Source: Neocallimastix lanati (nom. inval.) (Eukaryota; Neocallimastigomycota; Neocallimastigomycetes; Neocallimastigales; Neocallimastigaceae). Taken from it: a stretch of DNA of 64,000 bases. This document shows, one piece after another, positions 26,171 to 38,400 of this stretch (positions within the stretch are counted from its first letter, which is position 1; the number at the start of each line of letters is the position of its first letter). The stretch spans positions 163,501 to 227,500 of the forward strand of contig JACVTC010000001.1 in NCBI GenBank assembly GCA_016946835.1, written 5' to 3'. The position numbers were made by a program, and so were the translations under genes. The notes under the pieces were generated by a model. The model made no database searches. It had not been told where the DNA came from and was given only the letters and a program-made list of their open reading frames with translations.

Positions 26171-26455
26171 TATAAAATTCTATTAATTTGAAATTTTTTA
26201 AAATTATAATTGAAATCTAAAAATTAAATAATTTAATTAATAATAAAATATATTCATAAAAAGTCTGTGATATTTTTCTTTGTTGAGTAAATTTATATTT
26301 AATAAAATTTTATATATATTTTTTAATAACGACTTTTTTTATTTTAAAAAAAAAAAAAATAACAACAGACTCTTTACTTTTTATATTAAAGATATATTAA
26401 GAAATAATTTTTTTTTTTTAATTATTAAATTATTTTATATATAAAAGATCAAATA

Positions 26456-26490
<35 letters not shown>

Positions 26491-27357
26491 AATATTTATT
26501 ATATAATTATTATTATTATTTTTTTTATAAATTTATTATTTGATGATATTTATAAATAATTTTTATATGTATTATCTATATAATATTTATATATATATTA
26601 TCTAATTATTATTTATTTATTTATTTATTTACTTATTAAATTATTTATTTATTTATTTATTTATTTTTTTTAAATTACATTTTAAAAAATTTAATGCTTG
26701 ATTGGATCTAAATTTATCCAATAAAATTAGATGTATTAAATGTAATGTATACATGATTCTATTTATGATATTACCAAAAAACCATGCCATGAAATTTTAT
26801 TCTGTAAGAGTGAAATGATTCTTTTTTTTTCTGTTAAATAATAAATAAATAAATATATAAATAAATATATAAATAAATAAATATAAATATATAAATAAAT
26901 AAATAAATAAATAAAATTTAAATAATATGTAGATATAATATCTTCTGTACATTTTATTCATGTCTATTTATATTATATATATAATATAAATAAAATTTTA
27001 ATTATATTTATTAATTAAAAAAAATTCATAAAAATATATATTATATAAATATATATAAACTATTTTTTTTTTTTTTTATTATTGTTATTTTGACATTTAT
27101 TAAATTTTCAATTCATCAGAAAAAAAAGAAAATCTTTATTTTTATTTTTTTTATTATCAATAAATATCTTTAATAATTATTAGAATAATAATAATTACAA
27201 TTTTCTGTTTTTATTAAAAATTAATTTCGTATCATTAAACATTGAAAATTTAATAATAAAGGAAAATAAAGTACATTATTTTTATTTTAATATTAAAAAG
27301 GTTCCTGATATTTTTAAAATATTGATTATTTTTTAAAAAGAAATACCTTTTAACAAA
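26029..27357. promoter_or_regulatory. Shared divergent intergenic region of RRP6 and UPF3
   Basis: The two start codons face away from each other across 1329 bases, so promoters of both genes must lie here. It contains A-runs of over 30 bases (26132-26166 and 26458-26486), tetranucleotide TTTA/AAAT arrays (26605-26670 and 26840-26920) and no coding signal. No specific factor site can be assigned. Confidence 0.6.
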
Positions 27358-29779
27358 ATGAACATGCAGTTAAAAAAGAATGCTAGGAAACAGGCTAATC
27401 AAAAGAAATTAAAGACAAGAACAAAGGTTATTGTTCGTCGTCTTCCACCTAATCTTCCAGAAGACATTTTTTATGATTCCATTAGTGAATGGTTAGAAAG
27501 CATTACCTGGAAATCTTATTTCCCAGGGAAATTAAGTAAAAGGTAATATATAAATATATATAAACTATATGTAAATATGAAAAATATTATAATTTTTACT
27601 AATAAAAATAAAATTTTTAAAATTTTTAAAATATGTTTTAATAATTAAATAAACTTATTAAATATATTCCTATTATTATACAATCAATAATTAACAAAAA
27701 CAACAATAATAATAATAATAATAAAATTTGATAAATCATTATTATTCATGGTTAATCATAAATATATATATATATATGCATATTTTTTTTTTTTTTTTGA
27801 ATTAATACTTGATTGAAATAATAAACAGTAAAGCTAAAGAAAATGTATTTTCAAGAGCTTATTTAAATTTTAAAAACATTGAAACTTTAGTAGAATTTTT
27901 CAAAGAATTTGATGGTCATTTATACATTGATTCTAAAGGTAAAATTATCAATAATATATTTTTTATTCAAAAAAAAAAAAAAAAAAAAAAAAATTGATTT
28001 TTTATATAGAATTAAAAAATATATAAAAATTAAACAGTAAAAAATAGTAATAATAATAATAATAATACTTTAAATTAATTATTTTATTTTTCATATATTC
28101 ATATACTATATTATATATAACAATTTATTTATAATTATTTTATTAAAATAAAATAACAAAGGGAATGAATACAATGCTTTAGTTGAATTTTCATTATACC
28201 AAATGATTCCAAAAAAGAGAAAAAACGTAGATTCAAAACAAAACACTATTGAAAATGGTAATTATAGCAATCTAAAAAATGAATAAAATAATTAATATTT
28301 TCTTAAATCAAATTACAATTGATTTTTTAAGAAAAAAAAAAAAGTTTATATAATATTATTTTAAATATTATTATTCAATTATTATTATTTTATATTATAT
28401 ATTTTATTAATTATATAATTTGTCAATTATATATAATTGTATACTATTTTATTATATTATCATATTATGTTATAATATTATATTATATTATATTATATTA
28501 TATTATATTATATTATATTATATTATTATTAATATAATTATATCTTATATTATGTTTTTATTATAATTTTAATTAATATTATTATTAATGATAATAACAA
28601 ACTTACAAACCAACAATATATATATATAATAAAGATCATAATTATATTGCTTTCTTGGAATCATTAAAACAAAAAGAACAAGAAGAAAATTCAACTGAAG
28701 ATAAGGCAAACGATGAAACTGAAAATCAAAAAACTGAAATTATTATACAACCTTCTCATGTTACTGGTATATCCTATTTAGACCCAATAAGTACTCCACA
28801 GAAACCAAAATCTACTCCACTTTTAGATGCTATAAGACAACAAAAGAATGCCTTAAAGGCTAGTTTAGAACAAAATAAATTGGCCAACATTGCTAAATTA
28901 CAAGAAAAAGAAAGAAAAGAAAAAGAATTAGAAGAAAAAAGAAAACAAATACAAGAAAATCTTCAAAACCAAAAAGAAGAAAAAGAATCTAATCCCTCTA
29001 AAGATACTCAACGTAAGTCATCTAACAACAACAACAACAATAATAATAACAATAAGAATTCATCATCAGCTCCAACTATGATATTGAAACGTAGTATTAG
29101 TAATGTTGGCTTAAAGAAAAAAATTAGTGTTATCATGAAAACTAGAACTGACCTTAATAGTAACAATAATAATAAATCTAATAATAGTAATAATAGTAGT
29201 AATAGTAATTCCAATAGAAATAGTAATCCTTCTTCTATTCCAGCAAGTCCAAATATTAAGGATGATTCCAAATCCCTTCCACCATCTAGTAGCAATAATT
29301 CCAATGAAAACGTATCTAAAATTAATACTGAATCAAATAATAATAATATGAGTGATAATAGATCTGTCAATAGTAACAATAGTAATAATTATAATAATAA
29401 GGGTAAAATGGATAAACGTAGAAATAATGGTAGCTTTAGTGGTAATAAATATGGTTATGGAAATAATTATGGCTATGGTGGCGGTTATAATAATGGGGGT
29501 TACAACAATAGTAATAATAGAAATAAGAATAATCAAAAATCTCGTGATGGTCGTGACAGTCGTGACGGTCGTGACAATCGTGACAATAGAAATAATTCCT
29601 TCTCTAAAAAGAATGGAGGTAATAACAGTAATAAGGGTAATAAATCTTATACCAGAAAACCATCCATGAGTTCAATGAAGAATAATAGTAATAATAATAG
29701 TTCCAGTGGAAATTCCAGTAAAGGACCAAAGGTAACCCTTCTTAAACGTGATGGAACTAAGACTACTTTTAATGTTTAG
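27358..29779 (+). CDS. UPF3: UPF3 nonsense-mediated mRNA decay factor, four exons
   Basis: Exons are 27358-27542, 27829-27938, 28162-28257 and 28635-29779, about 511 aa. Donors are AG|GTAATA, AAAG|GTAAAA and AATG|GTAATT; acceptors end in acag, aaag and aaag. The conserved Upf3 RNP-like domain is built across all four exons: TKVIVRRLPPNLPED, then SRAYLNFKN and EFDGHLYIDSKG, then NEYNALVEFSLYQMIPKK, then HNYIAFLESLK. This domain contacts UPF2, linking exon-junction or 3'-UTR signals to UPF1. After it come a Lys/Glu-rich coiled-coil segment, long Asn/Ser runs, a Tyr/Gly-rich patch (YGYGNNYGYGGGYNNGG) and RDGRDSRDGRDNRD repeats. The final residues VTLLKRDGTKTTFNV look less degenerate than the tail before them and could be a binding motif. 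Start choice: first ATG in an open frame just before the domain. Confidence 0.93.
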
Positions 29780-30176
29780 AATGGGAAAAAAAAAACAAAA
29801 AAAAAAAAAAGTTGAATATATACATACATATATATATTAATTATATATTATAAATATGTAAAGGAGAAGAAGAAGAAAATAATAAAATAATTAAAAAAAA
29901 AAATAATGACAATAATAATAATGACAATAATAATAATAAAATATTTATTAATTAATATTAAATTAAATTATTCTTAATATTATTATTATTATTTTATTGT
30001 TATTATTATTATTATTTATTTATTATTATATTTTAACTTTTGATGAAAGAAAAAAAAAATAATAAAAATAATAATAATAAATAAATAAAAATATGATATT
30101 AATAAGTAATAAACAAATAAACAAATAAATAAAATTGGTAAAATAAAATTAATATAATAAATTTATAAAAATAAAA

Positions 30177-30213
<37 letters not shown>

Positions 30214-30400
30214 AAATAAATATATATATATTATATATACGTGATAATGATAATAATTATATATATATATATATAAAAGAGAGGGGAAAAAAATGAAACA
30301 AAAACAATCAAGCAAGGAAATAAGCATATTAAGTAAAAAAAAAAAAAAAAAAAAAAAACATCAATAGATCAAAGTCAAGAAAAATATATATATATACATC

Positions 30401-30431
<31 letters not shown>

Positions 30432-31918
30432 CATACCAAATATTATATTATTTTATGTATATACGAGGTTTTTTTTACATCTATATAAAAGTTTTAAACA
30501 GAATAACAATTTTTATTTAAAACCATAAGCAAAGGAAAAGAGAGGAAAAAAAAAAAAAAAAAAAAAAAAAAAGTATATATATATATAATATAAATTTTAA
30601 GTACAAAAAAAAAAAATTACATAAACTATGTATTTTTTTTTTTTTTTTTTTTTTATTTATTTTTATTTTTTTTTTACAAATGACATCACTTAATGTATTA
30701 ATATTTATTTTTTGTTTTTGTTTTTTGTTTTTGTTTTTTTTTATATTTATACATTTCATAGTATTTTATAATATTTTATAATATTTTATAATATTTTATA
30801 TTATTATATTTTCTCTTTTAAATCAAAATATTTCATTTAAAATAATATATATATATATATACTTTTTATTTTTTATTTTCTTTTTTTTATAAAATATTTT
30901 AACTATATTTCAATTTACATATATATATATATATACACATTTAGTTAACCCAATCACACAAATATTGTGATCTTTTTTTTTTTTATTATTTTTTTTTTTT
31001 TTTATTTTTTATATTTTTTATTTTTTTTTTTAATTTTATTTTATTTTATTTTATTTTATTTTATTTTGTTATTTTAAAATGCCTATATACTTTATAAAAA
31101 AAAAAAAAAAAAAAAAAAAAGAATTAAATAAATAAATATATATATAGATATAAAAAATTATTATTATTTATTATTATTATTTATTTTTATTATTTAGTAT
31201 TATTATTATTTATTATTATTATTTATTATTATTTATTTTTATTATTTATTTTTATTATTTATTATTATTATTATTTATTATTATTGTAGTTGTTGTTATT
31301 TATTATTAATTATTATTATTGTTGTTGTTGTTTAATATCGCAGTTATAGGTTTAGTTATATTTACATAAATGTAAAAAAAAAAAAAAAAAAAATTTTATT
31401 CTATAGTATCATACAGTGTAACGTTAAATGCTATCTTAGACTATTACTCTAGATAAATAATTAGAATAAAATACAAATATTTTGGCTTTATTTAATACCT
31501 AACAATCAACTTATTTATAATATGTAATTTCTTCATTAACATTAAAAAATAATAATAATAATTGTATATATAAATTTTTATATATAAACATTAGAAAAAA
31601 AAAAAAAATAAAATAAAATAAAAAAATAAAATAAAAAGGAATAAAAAGGAATAAAAAGGAATAAAAAACTTGTAGTGACATCTTTCTTAAATAACCAAGT
31701 CTTTCTTAATGTAAAAGAAATAAAAATAAAAATAAATAAATTAATACATAATAAAATATAAATATCATTTCTGATTTTAAATCTATTATATTCAATAAAT
31801 TAAAAGTCTCATTGACTCAATAATTCATTAACATATTGTTAATATCAAAATTCAATATATTTAACATTAAATATTCATTAAATATTAAAGATAAAGAAAT
31901 ATTAACAGTCACATTAAA
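29780..31918. other. Intergenic DNA downstream of UPF3
   Basis: No gene seen. It contains poly-A/T tracts (for example 30178-30210 and 30405-30427), TTA-type repeats (31155-31300) and the triplet agga-ataaaa repeats at 31633-31665. The last 170 bases (31750-31918), with a less repetitive composition, may be the leader or a remnant LTR of the copia element that follows. Confidence 0.5.
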
Positions 31919-32176
31919 ATGACTAAATCAGAAAACTCAACAACTACAGGAAGTTCTTCAAAAACTTCAATAAAGACATTAAAAAACAACAAATACATCA
32001 AGTACAACGATGAATGATGCTCCCGTTGAAATGGAACCTTCAAACAAATATATTCAAAGTTTTAAATTTATAAATGAAAACTTTAACAAATGGTATTCAG
32101 ATTCGAAATTATCTCTTGATTCTGAAGAATTAGGTGATTATATAATCAAAGAATATTAAAGATATATGCATCAATG

Positions 32177-32237
<61 letters not shown>

Positions 32238-32644
32238 GATAGTATCATCAGAATTATAATATTGAATCACTTCAACGAATATGCAAAAAAAAAAATTTTA
32301 TTAAATAATTGAACAAGTGTATTCCTACTTAATGATAAATGAAATTAATAGAAAGATTTTTTCATTTGAAATTGGAATGAAAATAAAGAAATTAGAAATT
32401 GAAAACGATGACTTTAAATTGCATTTAGATAATCTTAACTCATTATTTACTGAATACAATATATAAATCACACATATCAAACATTGAAAAAGTTTCCTAA
32501 GAGAGGGATTACATACCCAAATGGACAATTCCATTAAATTTTACAAAGGAATCTATAAAAAAAGTAAATAATAACTTTTTCTATTGGAGAAGTGTTTTAT
32601 GTTCTAAACAATCAAAAAAAATTTTAATTTCCACATATTACCTA

Positions 32645-32678
<34 letters not shown>

Positions 32679-32733
32679 GGCTTTAAATTAGTAATAAGAA
32701 ATGTGAAATAATAAAGAGAGACTCTAAATATTT

Positions 32734-32774
<41 letters not shown>

Positions 32775-33130
32775 CACCCATCTATTATAAATGATAAAAA
32801 CCTTTTTACTTTAAACCCAAGCCCAATAAAAGATATAGATTACAATATAAATATCATTGATCTAAAATTATGGTATGCTAGATTAGATCACTTAAGCCTA
32901 TACCATCAATTTAGTGGAATTAACAAATATTATATAACATGAATTGATGAATACATTAATAAAATAAAAAAAGGTTAGAGTTTATTTACTTAAACATAAA
33001 TCAAAGGCAGTTCAGAAATTTATTGAGTTTCTATAAACTTATGAAAAAAATACTTGTAATGACAACATGAAAGGAAATAAGAGATGATAACGATAACAGT
33101 TTAGAATATACTAACTTGTAATTTTATAAA
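31919..33130 (+). pseudogene. Decayed Ty1/copia retrotransposon: gag to start of integrase
   Basis: Starts at an ATG at 31919 with a Ser/Thr-rich gag-like beginning, then frameshifts. Recognisable pieces in forward order are FINENFNKWYSD near 32070 (gag, cf. N-F-x-x-W), a gag helix ending HLDNLNSLFTEYNI near 32420-32465, LKLWYARLDHLS near 32860-32895 (GAG-pre-integrase motif L-W-H-x-R-L-x-H) and VRVYLLKHKSKAVQKF near 32970-33020 (integrase core). An acidic tail with DNDNSLEYTN near 33085-33115 follows. Protease and most of gag are missing, stops and shifts are many, and a run of about 44 A interrupts it at 32177-32221. Dead element; no LTR pair was identified. Confidence 0.75.
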
Positions 33131-33164
33131 GTTATTTTAAAAAAAAAATAAATTATAAATAAAA

Positions 33165-33210
<46 letters not shown>

Positions 33211-33637
33211 TATAAGATTTCAGATTTTTAAAGGAAATTTCTTATTCCAGATTAGGATTTGAATTGACTCTCTGAAAGAAAATATGGTCTTCTCTTCTTC
33301 TTCAGGATACTTTAAAGTTGAGAGCTTTAGGTAGTCTCTTGTTTTTTTTTTTTTTTTTTTTTCTTGATCTCATACATGGCATCTACAACGTGATATATCT
33401 TGTAGGCCTTTTGGATTTTCCAAAAAAAAAAAAAAAAAAATAAAATTCCTAAAATATCTAAAAAAGGGCATGATTAGAATTTCCTTTTCCAGAAAAATTT
33501 TTAAAAATCTTTAGAGAAAGAAAGAAAGAAAGAAAGAAAGACGATGACCTTAAAGAATTCCCGACCCTCGGAATTTATCAATGAGAGAGAGAGAGAGAGA
33601 ATGCCCAAAGCTAAACTATTTATAAATTTTTTTTTTG

Positions 33638-33670
<33 letters not shown>

Positions 33671-33989
33671 TGTAGAATAGAATAAAAGAAATTAATGAAT
33701 GAATTAGACTAATGAATTAATGAATTAGTTTTTATATTTATCTTTAAAAGGAGGAGGAGAAGATGAAGGAAACCCGAACCATGAAAGATGGATGGATAAT
33801 TATTAATCAATTTTTTTTTTTTTTGTTTAAAAAAAAAAAAAAATACCCATTTCCATGCTTTTCTATTATACCAGTCAATAATTTTTAGCAAATTTGTTAG
33901 ACATGCAGATTCGTAACACTTTTATATAATATATATATAAAAGAAGATCAATAATGATACAATTAAAAAATTATTTAAAAAACAACAAA

Positions 33990-34024
<35 letters not shown>

Positions 34025-34072
34025 AAATTTAAAATAAAACTATATTTAATTAAAATAAATAATTTATTTCTT

Positions 34073-34105
<33 letters not shown>

Positions 34106-34921
34106 TCTTTATTTTTTATCTTTAATTTCTTTTTCTTTAATTGTTTTTTTTCTTTATTATTTTTTTTTTTTTTATTATTATTAATTATGATTTGTATTAT
34201 TATTAAATTTTTTTTTTATTATTTTTATTATATTATTATCATTATAAACTTTTGCTATTTTCTTAACTTTTTTTTTTTTTATTTTTATTTTTATTTATAC
34301 TTTTTTTATTATTTTTATTATATTATTATCATTATAAACTTTTGCTATTTTCTTAACTTTTTTTTTTTTTTTATTTTTATTTTTTATTTTTATTTTTATT
34401 TTTATTTATACTTTTTCTAATTCTTTTTCTTTTTTTTTTTTTTTTTTTTTTGTTTGTTGGTTTAAAAAAAAAAAAAATTAAAATAAAATAAAATAAAATA
34501 AAAAACAATAATTAAAAAAAAAAAATTAAATTAAATTAAATTAATTAATTATTATTATTCAAAAAATTTATTATTATTATTATTAAAAAAAATATTATTT
34601 TTATTATTATTATCAAAATAATTATTAATTTTTTTTTTTTTTTTTTTTTCCTCATTCGTAATTAGTCCTGTTTTTAAACACATAATTGGTTTGAAAAGAA
34701 GAAGAAGAAGAAAAAAAAAAAAAAAAAAAAAGAAAAACTCATTTTTCAATTTTTTTTCCCATTATTATTATTATTATTATTAATTATTATTATTATTATT
34801 ATTATTATTACTTATAATTCTATATTATTATATATTATATATTATTCATATATATATATATATTTTATTAACATCTTTTTTGATAAAATAATAATAATAT
34901 AATAATAATAATTTATCAACA

Positions 34922-34963
<42 letters not shown>

Positions 34964-35410
34964 ATATGAACTTTGTAAATAAAAAAAATAAAAAAAATAA
35001 AATAAAAATAAAATAAATATAAATAAATAATTATTAATAATAAACAAATAAAAATATTTTTAAATAAAAAAAAAATTTTTTTTTTCTTATCTATGAAATA
35101 AAACTTATATATATTATAATTAAAAAAAATATATATATATATATATTTGTTTTAAATTTTCTTTAGCATTGTTTTTTTTTTTTTTAAAAAAAAAAAAAAA
35201 TATTCATATTTTTATAATTACTATTACTAATTTTTATATTAATAATAATTTTTTAATAAATATATATATAAATTACTTTTATTTCATTACTCTTTTATTA
35301 GGATAACTATTGTTTTTTATTAATTTTTATTTTTTGCATTATTATTATTACTTTTATTTATTTTATTTTTTTTTTTTTATTTTTTTTTTAAAAAAAATAG
35401 TTCTTTCTTT

Positions 35411-35441
<31 letters not shown>

Positions 35442-35487
35442 AAAAAAATTTTACTTTTAATTTTAATTTGAAATCAAATTAAAAAAT
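33131..35487. other. Intergenic DNA with a GC-richer island and microsatellites
   Basis: At 33200-33620 GC rises. The reverse strand reads short coding-like pieces (for example KIQKAYKIYHVVDAMYEIK near 33365-33425 and TIFSFRESIQILIWNKK near 33240-33290) broken by homopolymers, so this may be element debris. A (GAAA)n run is at 33518-33540 and (GA)n at 33584-33599. From 33900 on only homopolymers, TTA repeats and a tandem duplication (34205-34410) are seen. Confidence 0.5.
34205..34410. repeat. Tandem duplication of an AT-rich unit of about 100 bp
   Basis: The words ttattatattattatcatt, ataaacttttgctattttct and tttatttatactttttcta-like ends occur twice, starting near 34215 and 34316. The two copies differ only in homopolymer lengths, indicating a recent duplication. 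Confidence 0.8.
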
Positions 35488-38400
35488 TTAAAAATCATTT
35501 ATACTAGGTCTGTTTCTTTCATTAATACTACGACTACGACGACGAGTAGTTTCTTCTCTCTTCAATTCAAAAGCTCTTGATTCACCAGCAGTAAAGGAAG
35601 AAGATAATGGGGAAACAGCATTATTAGATTTTGGAATATAAAAATCATATTTTATATCTAAACCGGTCATAAATGGAGAATAGAAATGATTTTTCTTATT
35701 ATCAACTGATGGTGGTGCTGCTGGAGAAGAAAGGGTTCTAGCTCTTCTATATCTTTGTATTACATTTTCAGTTGGTTTTTTAATGATTGGACTTGTTAAT
35801 GAACCATCATTATCCATCTTCAAATCATTAAATCCATTATTTTTAATTGGGGATTGAGCTGGAATAGTTTCTTTAGTACTTTCCATACTCATACCATGAA
35901 TTGGTATGGATGGAATATAATTAGTACTTAAATTGTTAGAATTAAAAAGATTAGAACCATTATCACTTAAAGAATTTTGGAATGGTAAAGAACTATTACT
36001 ACTATTATTATTATTACTACCACTGCCATTATTATTACTATTATTATTTATACCAGCAGTAGATAATTTTATATTATTATACTGTTCTGTTGGTAATAAA
36101 GAGTTCTGATCTAATTTTAAGGCAGTAGAATTCTTTAAAGTACTCATTAAGAGAGGTGAAAGATTAGAACGAAATTCATTACTAGGTTGAAAGTGAGAAT
36201 TTAATGAAATAGATCTTGGACGACGGAAACTCTTATTCGTTCTATTGAATAAATCAATAATTGTTTCTTCCTGTGTTGGAGGATTATTATTTTCATTTAG
36301 ATTAGAAGCTGGTACAGTAGAAATTGTTAATGAAGGTCCATTAGTAAAAGAATAGATTGCTGAACTGTCCATTTTTGGTAACGTAGGACCAAATAATGGA
36401 ATAGTTGACGTTTGAACTGGTAATATTGGTGATTGAGTAAAGGAAGTATTTAAAGAATTACCTAATGGCTTAGTATTAGTTGTTGTATTAGTAGCAGTAG
36501 TCGTCGACATATTAACATTCATATTCATATTCATATTATTAGTATTATTGATGATTTGATCATCATAATAATTTAGATAAGAAACAGAGGAAAGTGGAGA
36601 AGGTTGAGATACTTTATTAAACATTAAAGAGGATCTACTATTGGATGAATTATTACTATTTAATAAATCTTCATTATTATGTTGTTTAAAAGTATTTTTA
36701 TCACTATTCAATAAATCTTCATTACTTTGTTGTTTAAAAGTATTTTGAGCTAAAGGAGGTAATGCTCCTTTACCAACAATATTAGTTGGTGGACTTGAAG
36801 AATAAATCATTGAATTCATTTCGGTAGTATTAGGTGATGTACCAGAGGAGAGTGTAGAACTAATCATTTCTGGTTCATCTTCACTTTCACTAACTTCTAC
36901 CTTCTTGGCTGTCTTTTTAGTTTTCTTTACTTTCGTTGCTTTAGCAGGTACCATAGGGATTTCTACTTCACTAGAAGATTCAATGGCTTCAGCTTTAGTT
37001 TTCACAGCTTTCTGCTTCTTCTTCTTTGAAGCTTTTTTACCCTCTTCAGATTTCTTTTCATTACCAGATTCAAGAGAAGAATCAAAAGCAGAATCCATCA
37101 CTGTACTTTTTCCCTTCTTTTTTGATTTTGAGATCTTTTCTTCAGTTGAGGACTGATCTTCATTAATTAAAGAACTATCTTCATCTTCTTTATTGGAAAT
37201 AGCCTTCTTTTTCTTACCCTTCTTTTCAGAAACTTCCTTTTTACCTTCAACATCATCAACACTAGCATTTGCATTAGTATTAGCCTTCTTCTTCTTTTTC
37301 TTTTTATCTTCCTTTTTAACTTTTTCAGTAGCTTCATCTCCTTCTAAATCAGAATTAATTTCATTCATATCCGTATCATATTCTATCATTGGTTTATACT
37401 TAATCTTACCATATTTTGCAATATGATGATCATGATCATAATATGGTGAATTTCTAATACGATCAGTTCTTTCTAATGGGGTCCAATAGGTAGCATTTTC
37501 TGAAAAGATAGCTTCATAAGCTTCTTCATCAGTTGGAATAGGTTCATCTTGTAAACCCGCTTTACCATAAGTAATTTCCCCGGTTACTAAGAGTCCACTT
37601 TCTTCAACATTTTTAGCTTCCTTCTTTTTAGCATTTGCTGTTGCTTTAGCCGCTTTTTTCTTTTGAGTAGTTTGCGCTGCTTTTAATTCACCATTTACTT
37701 TTCCTTGATCTGTTGTATCGGCAGCAACCTTATTCTTTCCTTTGGTTTCTTTTTTAACTTTAGCAGCCTTTTTCTTTGAGGCCCCAGCAACATTATCTTC
37801 TCCTTCTGTCTCCTCCATATTGCCATTTGCATTTGCATTAGTATTAGCATTTTTAGTTGCCTTTTTCTGTTTTTTATTCTTTGACTTTCCTGTATTACTA
37901 CTATTGTTATTATTATTATTATTACTACCATCATTATTACCATTATTATCATTATTATCATTACCATTGCTACTATTATTATTACTGTTTTCATCTTTAT
38001 CATTACTCTGATCATTTCCATTAACCTTTTCATTGGAACCCTTACCATCTTCACCACTATTTTGATTACTTTTAGTATCTTCATAATTATTGCCTTGATC
38101 ACTATTATTACGCATGCTGGTATTTTTAGAAATTTTCTTATTCTTTTTATTATTTGATTCTGATTGATTATTATTATTCTTAATAACAACAACTTCTTCA
38201 TTTAAATTCATATTAAGATTAGAATTTAAAGCATCGGCATAACTACGTATGGTCGTATCTATAATAGAGGTGGAGTAACGACGACCATGGCTGATATTAT
38301 TGTTCATACTACCCTTATCATGATCTAAAACTTTCTTTTTCTCATCTATGGTAACAGTTTCCTTTTCTTTTAATAATTCCTCTTTATCCAAAGGCATTGG

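Noticed and set aside
29008-29669. Three open frames overlapping UPF3 exon 4
   Set aside because: They mirror the Asn/Ser and Gly/Tyr repeats of UPF3 and have no motif.
36905-38201. Open frames in other frames across the large reverse-strand gene
   Set aside because: They lie inside its Lys/Asn codon repeats and are shifted readings of the same repeats (I/K/M-rich or L/F/S-rich).
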